From Monodelphis domestica (lineage: Eukaryota > Chordata > Mammalia > Didelphimorphia > Didelphidae), in NCBI RefSeq assembly GCF_027887165.1, contig NC_077232.1, positions 7,401,391-7,465,390 of the forward strand: a stretch of 64,000 bases of DNA, read 5' to 3'. The notes under the pieces are model-generated. The model saw only the letters and a program-made list of their open reading frames with translations. It did no database searches and had not been told where the DNA came from. A program made the position numbers and the translations under genes. Shown here piece after piece: positions 38,401 to 49,919 of the stretch; position 1 is the stretch's first letter; each line of letters starts with the position of its first letter.

Positions 38401-41400
38401 GGTAAGGGTGGGGGATGTGAAAAAATGTGGTCAGACCCGGGAGCAGCTCTGCCCAGGTCCCTCTGCCTTTCTAATAATAAACTCTGGATGGGGAAGAGGG
38501 TGGCCACATGGCAACAGAGAGCCCTCTATGTGCTATCTTTGGCACCTGTGTCATAGGTTCGCCATCACTGGCATAGACAGTGGGGCAGCTAGATACCTCA
38601 GTGGATAGAGCCAGGCATAAAGACAAAAGATCATGTATTCAAGGTTGGCTCTAACTGGGCAACTGCCTATCCCTTACAGCTCTCTGCATCAGAACCAATG
38701 CTTAGTATCAATTCTAAAATAGCAATTAAAAAGAAAGAGAAAGCATAAAGGGAAACAAGAAGAGGACTGAGGGTAGAATGTTGGGATAGAGTCAGGGTTG
38801 TCGGGGGGGGGGGGGCTACAGTGGAGGGTTTTATGCAGGCTCCAACATGCCCAGTCATCACACACAGATGCCACAAGGGGAAGCTCTGTCCCAGGAGACA
38901 CCCTCACCCCAGCCAAGGATGCCCCCATTCCCAGGCAGCGACAACCCTTACCTTGTACAGAGAGCTCAAAATGCTGCTCATAATGGATGGCCCACAAGGC
39001 CTCAACGTTTCCCACGGCAGCAATGGCCCAACAGCTGCGGCATTTTTTCTGTGGGGAGAGGTCAGTTTCTGTCCTCACTGGTTTCCCCATCCCTGCTCTC
39101 AGCATCCCTCCATCCATCCAGGAGGGAAGAGGAAGTCTTTGCTCAGAGGCATCTGCTCCTTTGAGCACTAAGGAAAAGACTGGGGAATGGTGGGGTTCAA
39201 CATCAAGGGTTAGTTAGATGGCCTAGGGGGGACGGTGGGGAAGGCAAAAGCTAGCTAGGATGGCAAGGGTGAAATGCAGTTGAGTGGGGTGGGGTCTGGT
39301 ACCTGCTTTCTCACAGGAGTCAAGACTCCTGCCTTCCTCCAGTCACAGGAGCGAATTAGTGGCCTTTGCAGTCTTGGGTGCTTTCTTGTCTTCAAACTAG
39401 GCTCCTTGTAGCTAGACTGGGCTGGTTGGTAGTGCTGGTGAAATTCCTCCTCTGTGCAGACAAAGGAGGGCCTCATTGGCCATAGACCCAAAGACCCAGA
39501 CTCTGTTCATAGGCCTTTTCCATTCCTAGTCCTAGTGCTAACTCTTAGGGATCTCTTTGTTTTTCATTTTACATAAACTGGAACTCAGAGAAGGAAAACA
39601 TGTGCCTGAAATCACAGCTTACTTGGTCAACCCACTAAGGTTGGGTCCAAGTAAGGACCCCAGAGTTGTAGGACTCAGGTGTCCAGAGCCCTCTTCAATC
39701 CACTAAGCTTCCTTGTTCCCAAATGGCCTTCATGTCAACAGCAACATCTCCTGGAAAGATGGTCTTGCCCTAAAAAGTAACTTCTATGTCAGTGGAGCAG
39801 ATACCCGGGAGCCATTCAATCCAATCCCCTCCATTTCACAGATGAGGCCTAGGAGAAGGAAGGGATGACTCTGTGTTCACCATTCTCCATTGCGCCCCAC
39901 TGCTTCCTGTGTACGTTAAAAAAAAAAAATCCCTGCAGAATGGAGGCAATTGTGTTTCTCAAAGGAAGCAGAATAGAACAGGACCAAGCTCCATGTCTTA
40001 AAATTAGGCATTGTCTTCAGCAATACTTGTTTGGTTGAGCTGTGAGCTCAGTCCATAGGGCACTGCTTCCCATTTCTTCCTTCTTGCCCTGGATTTAGAC
40101 AAGGAGCTTGTTTGCAGTAATGATAACTCGTAAGACTTGTGAAACCCTAAAGATGTGTCCAAGTCAGAGCTTGAGACAGAGAGGAAGAGAGGAAGAATGG
40201 AAGGAGGAGGGAAAGAAGGAAGAGAAGGAGATCCAAACTTGAAGGAAAGATCTTTAGTTTCTAGTCCTAGCTCTGACTCTATCTCCCTGAGTGGTTATTT
40301 GCTTGTTTTACTCTTATCTGACTCTCCATTTTCCTAATTGAGGTTTTCTTGGCAGAAATCCTGGAGGAGTGGTTTGCCATTTCCTTCTCATTTTATAGAT
40401 GAGAAAACTGAGATAAATATGATTAAGTGACTTATCCAGGGTCACATAGCTAGTGAGTATCTGAGGCTAGATTTGAACTCAGGTCTTCCTGACTCCCTCT
40501 ATGCTCTATTCCCCTACCTGTCCTGCCTTGGGTATTCCTGGACAAGGCCTTCTCCTTCTTCGGACCTTAGTCTCTTTAGTTATAAAACATGGACAATAAT
40601 CTTTATGTGTCTCCCAGGAGGGATCACAGCAGATCCTGGAAGAACCTGGGCTTTCATCTTGAAATGTTTGATATGGGGGACAATGGAAAGTGGGTCTGGC
40701 AGAGCAGAAGCTCCTTGGGAAGCGAGACCTGGCAGAGGATGTGGAACACTGGACAGGACAGTCTGTGTCCAAACTCCTCCTCTGACATTTATGATCCATG
40801 TGGCCTTGGACCAGTCACTTCTACTTCCTGAGCCTCAGTTTCCTTATCTGTCAAATGAAGCAGAGGGTCAATCTAGATGTCCTCCAGGGTTCCTTTGTTT
40901 TCCGGATCTCTAGCTGTCTCACTTTTTAGTTGGTCTCTGCAGTGCCCTGACCCCAAGAAGTGCTTCTTCAGTTCTGATTGATTAGGGCCCCCTTACCTGT
41001 AAGATCACTGAACTGGGTCACCCCAAACTGGGCCATGCCCCCATGCTTCTCTGTCAGCTGTTGGGCCCAGGCCAGGTTGTCAGCAAAGATCTCAAAGCGG
41101 CGCTCTTGTTCTAAAGGGGAGATTTTGAGGGAGGAAGCACAGGATTTCTATGTGCCTCCCAGTCGGAAACTTCAGCATCCTTTCCCAGCTGGGATGTCCT
41201 CGGGGAGCTCCCTCTCCAAGGCTACTGAACTACTGCCCCTGTGGGCCCACCCAAGTGAAGCCTGTAGTGTGGGGATGGACGGGTGTCATTTCTGTGGCCC
41301 TCAGTTTGCTCCTCTGTAAAATGGGGTTAACAGTGAGGTAATATCCAGGTATTAGTCATTCTCGTAAGACTTGGTCTGGCACCCATCAGGGGCCCATGGC

Positions 41401-43582
41401 ACTAAAGGCCTTCCCTACCCCAACTCTGTAAATTCCAGGGTCTGCCTGCCTGAAGCAAGAGAGGGCAGCCCTGCTGGCCCCGCTGGGCTCTAGTGATGAT
41501 GAGAAGGTGGAGGGGAGGGAGGCAGGAAGATGTGAGCAGAGAGAGAAAGGAAGTGGGCCGTTTCCTGTTCTCACTGCCCACCCCCTTCTCACCCTCATCT
41601 CTCAGGGGTGAGTGTGTCTGGAGGGGAGGCTCCTGGGTGGGTCCTAGGGTGGGGGGAGGGTCTAGAGCAAGAGATTCTGTGCTAGAGAGAAGATTGGGAG
41701 CAACACAGAACCTCAGAATGTGAAACTTGGGGCATTAGAGCTGGAAGGGACCTTGGATCAGGGAATGTCAGGAGGGAACCCCAGAACATGGAATGTCACA
41801 GCTTGCGGGGGGTGGGGGTGGGGTGGAGATGAGCTTAAAGAACTTAGACTGTCAGACTTGAGAGGGACCTTAGAGAACATAGAACACAGAACGTCCAAGC
41901 TGGCAGGGGCCTTAGAACATAGAACAGTGTCCATAGGGAAGGAAGGATCTTGGAATGTGGAACATGGAAATAGAGGGGCCTTCAAGAATGGAGCTTAGAA
42001 CATAGAACATGGAATGCCAGGAGGCAACCTTAGAACACAGAATGTGGTGGTAGTGGGGGGGAATGCTTAGAGAACTTAGAATTTCAGGCTTAAGAAGAGC
42101 CTTAGAGAACAAAGAACACAGAATGTCAAAACTAGAACAAAGAACAAAGTGTCAGAGCCAGGAGGGATGGGTCTTGGAATGTAGAACATGGAATGTTGGG
42201 CTGGGCTGGGCTTTAGGACATAGAATTAGGATGTCCAGGTCTTAGTAGATGCGGAATAAATGTTTGCTGATTGAGTAATTGATAGATAGAACACAGAATG
42301 TCAGTGCTGGGAGAGAACTTAGAACTGAGCACCAAATAGTGCCAGGGGTTGAAGGGGCCTAGGGGCATAGAAAGTTAGAGCTGGAAAGGTCTTTCGAACT
42401 TAAAGTTCAAGAGCCAGGAAGAGCTCTAGACTATGGAATGGCAGAATAGGAAAGGATCTTAGAATATGGAATAGTAGAGCCTGTAGAGAGCTTAGAACAT
42501 AAGAGCCAGACTATCAGAGCTGGGAGGCACCTTAGGTTAGAACCTAGAATGTAGAATGTCAGAATTGGGAAGACTCTCAGAGACCATCAAGTCCAACCTT
42601 CTTATCTTATAAATGGGGAAACTGAGGGCAAAAGGAAAAGACTAACTTGTTCCTGGTCCCGCGTCTACCATGTGGTGAGGCCAGGACAGAGGATGTGGTG
42701 CTCCTGACAGTGTGAACAAGGCTAGAGAGGTCGGAAAGTCAATTGGGGTTGAGAACAAGGAACCAACAGCCCCAGAGAAGCCCCCCCCCCCGCCATGTTT
42801 AGACGTGCCACACATGTGAGTGTACATGCGTATCCCTTAAGGGTGCCCACACAATTTATGCATGTAACCTACATGAGTACATCCACATGTGTGTGTACAC
42901 AGCTATGAAGGAATGCAAGAAGCCACACCTGCTGGATCCGCGTAGCTCTTGTTATACTGGATCTGAAAAGCCTTGAATTGGTCCATCAGGTCCTGGGTGG
43001 CTGGTGGCAGGTCCTCAAAGCTCTGTGGGCAGGGCAGGGAGGATGGGCATGGAGGGAGCCCCCTCCCACTGGCCCCCCTGGAATGGCGATGAGGTGGGGG
43101 ACCTGGGCTGAGCCTTCAGAGAATAGCAACGGGCTTTTCAACTTCACCATCGATATGGAGAAACTGAGGCTCTGAGTGGCAGAGCCAGAGACCGGCCCAG
43201 GTCTAGTAGCCCCCATTCAGGGCATTTTACCTCCCTTATGATCCCTGGGTACCCCCAAAGTCTTCTCAGAGTTGTTCCTGACCTTGGTGGAGGACCAGGG
43301 AAAGGGATGGGAGAGAGGGACCTTGGGAGAGCAAGAAACTCAGAATGGTGGGACTGGATCTAGGCACAAGGTGGTGGGGATATGGCAGAGGAAGTCCCAG
43401 AGGACCCCAGGGCTGTGGACAAGGAAAAAGGTCTTTGGTATGGAATAGAAAAACTGGATGCCAATTCAATCAGGCCCCAGACTGGGTGAGGGACTCACCT
43501 GTGCCAGGGTGGGGTGGGTGTTCCAGGCAAGGGCCCCCATGGCCAGCAGCCCCAGGAGGCAGGAGAGCTCGGTGGATAGCAT
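35424..43582 (-). CDS. CTSW: CTSW (cathepsin W), papain-family protease, 354 aa
   Basis: Lymphocyte (NK/CD8 T cell) cysteine cathepsin, ER/endosome-associated in human. Eleven exons, minus strand: 43499-43582, 42929-43022, 40997-41110, 39303-39451, 38952-39048, 36693-36773, 36478-36600, 35921-35985, 35750-35837, 35608-35669 and 35424-35531. Phases all agree. Signal peptide about 1-20 ([20 protein letters not shown]); propeptide with the ERFNIN-like [17 protein letters not shown] (62-78); mature part from about SCDWRK. Catalytic set: Gln147, Cys153 (CRSCWAIAA), His289 ([11 protein letters not shown]) and Asn310 (LKNSWG). [17 protein letters not shown] and [10 protein letters not shown] favour CTSW over CTSF, as does position beside FIBP. 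The human-specific stretch of about 21 residues between His and Asn is absent. Exon 6 uses a GTAGGA donor. Confidence 0.93.
37452..37641 (-). mobile_element. tRNA-head SINE in CTSW intron 5
   Basis: AAACCCTTAGCCACCATCTT tail at the left, GGTTAAGTGACTTGCACAGG core, and ACCACCTAGCTACC head end at the right. Confidence 0.8.
38124..38570. mobile_element. Non-autonomous hAT DNA transposon, 447 bp, with 8-bp TSD
   Basis: Terminal inverted repeats CAGTGATGGCAAACCT at the left and AGGTTCGCCATCACTG at the right. Flanked by a perfect 8-bp duplication GCATAGAC (38116-38123 and 38571-38578), diagnostic for hAT. No transposase frame. A sister copy lies at 53816-54231. Confidence 0.9.
38579..38732 (+). 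mobile_element. tRNA-head SINE abutting the hAT copy
   Basis: GGGGCAGCTAGATACCTCAG head, GATCATGTATTCAAGGTTGG, ending AATTCTAAAATAGCAATTAA. Confidence 0.7.
39452..40324. other. CTSW intron 3, mostly unrecognised
   Basis: Contains a likely reversed MIR/CORE piece (39560-39700) and an A-run near 39920. No exon-like frame. Confidence 0.4.
40325..40515 (-). mobile_element. Mar-1-type SINE in CTSW intron 3
   Basis: GAGGTTTTCTTGGCAGAAAT and GGTTTGCCATTTCCTTCTCA (BovB-like tail) lead into CATTTTATAGATGAGAAAAC and GGGTCACATAGCTAGTGAG. Confidence 0.8.
40780..40880 (+). mobile_element. MIR fragment in CTSW intron 3
   Basis: GAGCCTCAGTTTCCTTATCTGTCAAATG is the MIR core in forward orientation. Confidence 0.55.
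41690..42620 (+). repeat. ~0.9-kb degenerate GAATGTCAGAGCTGGGAGGG array in CTSW intron 2
   Basis: More than fifteen imperfect units of CTTAGAACATAGAA plus TGTCAGAGCTGGGAGGG. A longer block (AGAACTTAGACTGTCAGACTTG and AGAACTTAGAATTTCAGGCTTA, 41838 and 42070) shows a second period near 230 bp. The right end continues into AGTCCAACCTTCTTATCTTA, as in single-copy members of the family. Confidence 0.85.
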
Positions 43583-43927
43583 CCTGTAGTCAGTATGCAA
43601 TCTGAGAAAGTGAGGTGAAAAAACCAAGACTGGTGAGGCCAGGAAACCAGCCACCAACCTCAACATGGTGGCTGGGGTGGGGGCTGAGGGGACACTCATA
43701 GGCCCTCCCCTCAGAAAGGAAACAGGGAGGGGGAAACCCAGGATGGAGCCTTCAGTTTCTGAAAAGAAGGGTCCAGCCTCCTTCCCTTTGTCTTCAGTTC
43801 CTGGGTAGCCTGGAAAGTTGGGGTGTAAAAAGCTGGGGCAGCTGTACCCACAGTCTCCTGGGGTGTGGAGGGGGCTGGGTAGGCTGAAAGGAAGGGACAA
43901 TAAGCTGGATTTTACTTTTAAAAAAAA
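43583..43927 (-). promoter_or_regulatory. CTSW upstream flank
   Basis: The 345 bp between the CTSW start codon and an L1 insertion. Not CpG-rich, no clear TATA box. Promoter assignment is by position only. Confidence 0.35.
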
Positions 43928-43939
43928 GGCCCCATTCGA

Positions 43940-44635
43940 CACTAAAAGACTGCCTACTCTTTGATCCAGCACTGCTGGCTTTGTACCCTAAAGAGATCAT
44001 AAGGAAAAAGACTTGTACAAGAACATTCATAGCTGCACTCTTTGTGGTGGCAAAAAACTGGAAAATGAGGGGATGCCCTTCAATTGGGGAATGGCTGAAC
44101 AAATTGTGGTATATGTTGGTGATGGAATACTATTGTGCTCAAAGGAATAACAAACCAGAGAGATTCCATGTGAACTGGTTTGACCTCCAGGAATTGATGC
44201 AGACTGAAAGGAGCAGAACCAGGAGAACATTGTATACAGAGACAGATACATTGTAGCACAATCGAATGTAATTGACTTCTCTACTAGCAGCAATGAAGTG
44301 ATCCAGGACAATCCTGAGGGATTTAGGAGAAAGATGCTATCCACATCCAGAGAAAGAACTGTGGGAGCGGAAACTCAGAAGAAAAACAACTGCTTGGTCA
44401 CATACATGAGTTGATGGGGACATGATTGGGGATGTAGACTCTAAACAATCACCCTAGTGCAACTATTAATGGTATGGAAATGGGGCTTGATCAATGGCAC
44501 ATGTAGAACCCAGAGGAATTGTGCATCAGCTACAGGATGGGGTTTGGGGAAGGGCAGGGAAAGAACATGAATCTTGTAACCATGAAAAAAATATTCTAAA
44601 TTAATTAATTAAATAACTTTAAAAAAGGGGGGAAG
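43940..44635 (+). mobile_element. 5'-truncated L1 LINE 3' end with target-site duplication
   Basis: Encodes the L1 ORF2 C-terminus (KTCTRTFIAALFVVAKNWKM, YMLVMEYYCAQRNNK), then 3' UTR and an A-rich tail. The 12-bp duplications GGCCCCATTCGA (43928-43939) and GGCCCCATTTGA (44636-44647) differ at one base. The same ORF2 region occurs in the older 5.6-kb copy. Confidence 0.9.
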
Positions 44636-44647
44636 GGCCCCATTTGA

Positions 44648-45559
44648 TCAGGAATATATGACCAGGCAGCAGTTTTTCTGAAAAATTCATTGGGTTTTAT
44701 TGGAGAGAGTGAATGGGACCTTGGGCTGCCATGAGAGCTATGGTGTGCTTTGGGACCACCATCCTCTGCTCTGATCAGACCACAGGCGAATGCTCACTGC
44801 TCACAGTTCCCCAGAGGGGACCAACAGGAAGTGAAAAACCTCCAGTTGGGGCCATAAGAGAAGCAGACCTGACTGGAGACAACCTTCTCCTAGGAGAGCC
44901 TCTCCAGAGCTTCAGGACTTGCTTCAGGACCCTTTATTTTAGGTGTCCTGAATTGTTGTCTTGGGCTCTCTTCTCTGTCTACATTCTTTCTTAGGGGGCC
45001 TCCTCAGCTCCCGAGTTCAGTCATCATCTCCAAGCCTATGATCCTACCCATAATCCAGCCCCAGTCTCTCTCCTGAGTTCCCGTCCTGTATCACCAATGC
45101 CCTTGATGCATCCCAAACTGAATGTTCTGATGGGCATTTCGAACTCAACACATCCCCAACAGAACGCACGGTCTCTCCCACTAAGCCCAGCAGCCTTCTA
45201 TCTCCCCAATTTCTGTCAAAGACCACCAAACTGAGGTCCAAACCCCAATTTGATTCTCAGTTCCTCGTTGGCCCCACCAAAGTCTCCAAAGATAAGGGAT
45301 CCGAAAGTTGGAGGCCAGGAGTACGTGGTCTCAAGCTCCACAGGCTACTCTTGGAATTTGGAACCTTTCAAGCCTTGGAGCCCACCCCATTGTGGCCCCT
45401 GACTTTCAGTTCTAGAGCCTGTGGACAGAGTCCCTCTCCTGGCTGGGCTCATTCTCTCTGAGCCTGAGTTTTGATCTCTCCTCAATGAAGAATTCATTTC
45501 TTCTTGTATCATCTCTGGGAGATTCTTATCCTGAGATCCACCAACGCTAGTCCTGGGCC
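44648..45559. other. Intergenic, nothing recognised
   Basis: Moderate GC, no known coding or repeat motif identified. An open frame 44713-44994 has no known domain. Confidence 0.4.
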
Positions 45560-45860
45560 CAATCCAGCCCACAGCCTGTTTTTGTTTGGCCTAGAAGCTA
45601 ACAACAGCTTTTACATTTTTAAATGATTAAAAAAATAAAAAAGAAAATAAAATTTTTGTGCCATGAAAAATATGTGCAATCGGAATTTGTGTCCATAAAT
45701 AAAGCTTTGTGGAAACACAGTTGTGTTTGATCATTTACAGGTTGCCACTGGCTACTTTCCTGCCACAATGGCAGTAGTTGCATCAGAAACCATATGGGAT
45801 TCTCTGACAGTTTTGCATTGCTTCTTGCTGCCCCACAAATCACAGTGACTCAGTTACAAT
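45560..45860 (-). mobile_element. Ancient mammalian DNA-transposon relic (hAT-like)
   Basis: CCCACAGCCTGTTTTTGTTTGGC, TTACATTTTTAAATGATTAAAA, GTGTCCATAAATAAAGCTTTG and GGCAGTAGTTGCATCAGAAACC match the order seen in a widespread old eutherian DNA-transposon family (GGCAAACTTTTTCTGTAAAGG ends). The termini are lost. Family name not certain. Confidence 0.5.
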
Positions 45861-45885
45861 TCAACAATGTTGTTGTTGTTGTTGT

Positions 45886-46063
45886 TTAAACCTTTACGTT
45901 TCTTCTTAGAAACAATACTCTGTACTAGTTCTAAGGCAGAAGAGTTCCAAGGGCTAGGCGTTGGGGGTTACCCAGCTGGAAAGTATCTAAGGTCAAATTT
46001 GAACCCAGGACCTCCCATCTCCAAGCCTGGCTCTCAATCTACTAAGCAACCTTGCTGCCCCCT
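45886..46063 (-). mobile_element. tRNA-head SINE
   Basis: AAACCTTTACGTTTCTTCTT at the left to TGGCTCTCAATCTACTAAGC at the right. Preceded by a short GTT microsatellite (45869-45885). Confidence 0.8.
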
Positions 46064-46949
46064 CAACAATGTTTCAAGGGCCACAACATCTTAGTTACTT
46101 TTTGTTTCCAGTGCCAGATGGATATCATCATGTGAAAACAGAAAAAAGAAGAGGAAAAAGCGATGATTTTTGAGTTCAGGGCCAAGACTGAAATTTTTCT
46201 AATTGAGAAGCAGCCCTCTCAACCAGTATCTTGAATACTGAATGGCTTTGGAAATCAGTTTTGCTGCCTACTTGATAAAATGGGTTGTTGTTTTTTTGCT
46301 ATTTATTTTATTTTTAAATTTTTTATTTAAATATTCTTCCATGGTTACATGTTTGTTTCGTGTTCTTTCTCTGCCCTTCTTCCCTTCCTTCTCCCAGAGC
46401 TGACAAGCAATTCCACTGAGTTATTTGAGTACTTCTTAAGGGATTCAACCTAAATTGGCGAGACAAAACAAGCCTGTTGATGTGGAACTTCTTATATTGT
46501 AGCAAAATCAATTCGATGACAAGGAATATTATTTGAATCCCAAGCAACGTGGAGCCACTTTGTAGACACTTCCTGTGCTGTCAAAGCTAAGCTGAGAAGG
46601 GAGAAGAGATCTCCATTCCCGCACAAATAAGCAGTGAATTATTTCCTGAGCCCAAACTACAGTTCCAGCAGCATTTGTTTCACAACTCCACGCAAGAGCA
46701 AAAGAAATGTCTAAATTTCAAAATCCATTTAACCGATTCCATCGAATAACTTCCACCTAACCTTTGACTGGAAGGGATTAATCTACCCTGTAATGCCACG
46801 CCAAGAAGGGAAAGGTCCATGGAAGAACCTGATAGAATTCCCTAAATGCCTTCTACAGGTTAAATACATTTATATGAAGATTGTACACATGGACAGATAC
46901 AAGGGCTTATCTGTGTGAAAAGACGTTTCCAAAGATGAAATGTGGGACA
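46064..46949. other. Intergenic, with a short L1 3'-end scrap
   Basis: 46300-46400 (ATTCTTCCATGGTTACATG) matches the reversed L1 3' terminus seen at 5640-5720. The rest is not recognised. Confidence 0.4.
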
Positions 46950-47599
46950 TTTCATTCAGTTGTACCCAACTCTTCTTGACCCCATTTGGAGTTTTCTTGG
47001 CAGGGATTCCTAGGGTGCCTTGCCATTTCCTTCTCCAGCTCATTTGACAGGATTAAGTGACTTGCCCAGGGTCACACAGTAAGTATCTGAGGCCAGATTT
47101 GAAATCATTAAGAAGGTGATGAGTCTTCCTGATTTTGGGCCTGGCACTCTAACCACTGAGCTACCTCCCTGCCCTTAAAAAAAAAAAATCTCGATCAGAT
47201 GAACAGAAGCATTTGTGACTGATTTAGATGATAGAGAATGTGGGCTTTGACCCCCCTTCCATTTTTATTAGTAGTATAAAATTGTACTTTATTATTTTAT
47301 TTTATTTTAAATGTTGTTGGTAAAAATGTGTGGAAATGTGTTTTCTCTCTCCTTCCCTATATAGCATCTTTTTTCTCCCTTAGATACACTTTCATTATCC
47401 CTTTTTCCTTCTTTTTATTTAGGATGATCTTTTTTTTAACCCCTCACCTTCCATCTTCCAAGGCAGAAGGGCTAGGCAATGGGGGTTAAGTGACTCACCC
47501 AGGGTCACACAGCTGGCAAGTGTCAGAGGCTGAATTTGAACCCAGGACCTCCCATCGCTGGGCCTGGCTTTCTGTCCACTGAGCTACCCAGCCACCCCT
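46950..47599 (-). mobile_element. Mar-1-type SINE and tRNA-head SINE
   Basis: 46950-47175 is Mar-1 type, minus (CTTCTTGACCCCATTTGGAG to CTAACCACTGAGCTACC). 47431-47599 is the GGTAAGGGTTT-tail SINE, minus (TTAACCCCTCACCTTCCATC to GAGCTACCCAGC). Between them is AT-rich unassigned sequence. Confidence 0.75.
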
Positions 47600-47814
47600 T
47601 AGGATGATCTTTAATGGAATTTATTGGCCCGTATCTCAGCCCCTCCCTCCCTCCCTGCACCATAGACAGGATCCCCCGACACAAAAGTATTTCTCTAGAA
47701 ACTGTTTCTGTTGTTATCAGTTCATTCTCCGGGCAGAGACAGTCACAAGTTACTCTTCAAATATTCCTTTCTGTGGCTGCCTAGAACAGTCGTCATTATT
47801 TCATGCTGACCTTT

Positions 47815-47955
47815 CGGGGATGGCGAGCCCGACCTGGAGGGGGGGGGGGGCTGGGTTCCAATGTGCCCTCACTCTTCCTAGCGGGGTGACCCTGGTCGAG
47901 TCACTTCAACCCCCCCCCCCCCCATTGCCCAGCCCTTCCTCGGTGATACAGTGTT
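47815..47955 (+). mobile_element. Diverged tRNA-head SINE with G and C homopolymers
   Basis: GGCTGGGTTCCAATGTGCCC and GGGGTGACCCTGGTCGAGTCAC identify it. A G run and a 14-C run interrupt it. Confidence 0.55.
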
Positions 47956-48049
47956 GCCTGGGAGACAGCAGGCCAGGGTGACTGCGGGGAATATGGGGGG
48001 GGGGGGGTACAGGCAGCCAGCCAGACCCCGCCAGGACTCGAGTCCTCCC

Positions 48050-48820
48050 TCCTTCTGGAGCCACAAAGAGAAGCCGCCCGCCCTTGGGGGTCCGCTTCCT
48101 GTCAGAGCCCGCGAAGGCGCCCACAAGTCCGCCCCCCTCGCGGCCGCCGAGCCCATCTGCAGGGCCGAAGAGGCTCCGTGAGGCTTGGCTTTCTCCGCGG
48201 GGGAGGGGAAAGGACCCGCGGAAAGTGAAGGTGATCTCAAAGCGACAGAGACGGGAAATGAAGCGGGAGGCTCTCCGCGGTCGGGGCTCGCGGTCCTAGT
48301 GGTCCCCGTGTCTTTCTCCAACCCACGTCCAGCCCGGTTCGGGAGGGTCCCGCTCCGAGAGGCTGCTCTGGCACATCCCTCGTGGACGCCCGCCCAGCCC
48401 AGTCCGGTAAATGGTTCGTGCTGGCGAGAATCGGGGAGGGCGGGGCCAGGACCGAAGGGGGGGCTTCCTGTTTACCGTCAGGCCCCCCCCTCCCCCCCCC
48501 GCCTCCCGTGACCGCCGTGTCTGGGGGCCGGAGTGAGTCAGCGGGAAGCCGCAGCGGCTCGGGCGCGGGCTCCAGGGGACGGGGTCGAGGCTGCAGGGCA
48601 GCCCGGAGCCCGGGTTGGCCGAGGGGAGACGTCCGTCTAACGCCTCGTGGGTGCCGGCCCAGCGCAGGGCCCCGCAGAAACGAGGCCCTGGGTGGAGGGC
48701 TCCGGGGGCCCGGAGGGGGGGCGGGGCAGAGGGTGCGAAGTCAGGCACAGCAGGGACGCCGCTGCAGGCACGGCGGCAGCCTGGGGAATGGCGCGGAGGC
48801 AGGAAACAGTGAGTCAGTGT
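48050..48820. promoter_or_regulatory. Orphan CpG island
   Basis: About 770 bp dense in CpG and GC, without SINEs and far from any known start (4.5 kb upstream of CTSW, 10 kb upstream of EFEMP2). Contains TGAGTCAGC (48534-48542, AP-1/MARE-like) and TGAGTCA (48810-48816). Open frames on both strands are low-complexity. It could drive an unannotated transcript or be an enhancer. Confidence 0.5.
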
Positions 48821-48941
48821 CCCCGGTGGAACGTGTACAGGGAAGCGTAGTCCAAGGCTGGGAAAGCAGGAGGGGGCCCAGGAGGGCGCTGGGAAGCTCA
48901 AACACAAGACTTTGTATGGAATCTGGAAGGGTGAGGAGCCA

Positions 48942-49253
48942 GGACAGCTGGCTGACCCAGTGGAGAGAGAGTCTGGCCTGGGTTCAAATGTGGCCTCAGC
49001 CGTGTCCTAGCTGGGTGACCCTGGGCAAGTCACTTCACCCCAAATGCGCAGCCGTGCCTGCTCTTCTGTCTTAGAACAGATACTTAGTATCGGCTTTTTA
49101 GACATCCCTTTCCTTCTGCTTTAGGATTGAGGCAGTCTGGGAAGTGACTTGGCCAAGGTCACACAGCTAGGAAGTGTCCGAGGCCACATTCGAACCCAGG
49201 ACCTCCCATCTCTAGGCCTGGCTCTCCATCCACTGAACTACCCAGCTGCCCCC
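48942..49253. mobile_element. Two SINEs joined tail to tail
   Basis: 48942-49098 is a plus tRNA-head SINE (GGACAGCTGGCTGACCCAGTG to CTTAGTATCGGC). 49099-49253 is a minus copy (TTTTTAGACATCCC to GAACTACCCAGCTGCC). The two form an inverted repeat with almost no loop. Confidence 0.8.
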
Positions 49254-49289
49254 ATAACAACATCCTAATTAACTGCATCTACCACCCAG

Positions 49290-49543
49290 AATGGTTTCTA
49301 GGAAGTGCTTTGCATATATAGCACTTACCAGGTGCCAGGAAGTAGGCTAAACACCTCATAAATAGGATTTCCTTTGATCCTCACAAAAACTCTGAGAGAG
49401 GTGTGAGTATTGTGCCCATTTTACAGATGAGGAAACCGAGGCAAACCGCGGCTATATGACTTGCCCAGGATCCCATAGGAGGTCGGATTCGAACTCAGAT
49501 CTTCCTGAGTCCAAAGCCAGAGCTCTATCCACTACAATACCTT
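49290..49543 (-). mobile_element. MIR, nearly full length
   Basis: GCCCATTTTACAGATGAGGAAAC, TGACTTGCCCAGGATCCC and GAGCTCTATCCACTAC, with the 5' side at the right. Confidence 0.75.
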
Positions 49544-49919
49544 ATTATTATTAAATGCCCCCAAAATGCAGGCAAGCAAGATCATTGGTCATGTCCCAAA
49601 AGGTGCGTGGCATCCTCTCTCTGGCAGGGGCGGCACTCTCTGGAGCCAGGCTCATTGCCTTCATCAGAATCCCTAAGCCTTTTCTTCTTGCAGTTAACAA
49701 GCAGCCGCCCTGTCCACTCCCCTTCTTCTCTCCCAAAGCAAAACAAGGCCACTTACGTGCCCCAGTGGACCCCCGCGGGCCCCCTCGCCGACGTCTCACG
49801 TCTTCCCAATGGAGTTTTAGTAGCAAACATTTTAAAGGTCTTTCATAGCAATGTAACATACAGAGAAATATTAAATAAGACAAAGATGTCATGCAGAGGA
49901 CATGGTCTATGTATGATGT

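Noticed and set aside
35424-43582. Calling the protease CTSF instead of CTSW
   Set aside because: No cystatin-like propeptide, [20 protein letters not shown] resembles CTSW, and the neighbours are those of CTSW.
48296-48907. 203-codon frame in the orphan CpG island
   Set aside because: Low-complexity Pro/Ser/Arg sequence with no family resemblance and competing frames on the other strand.
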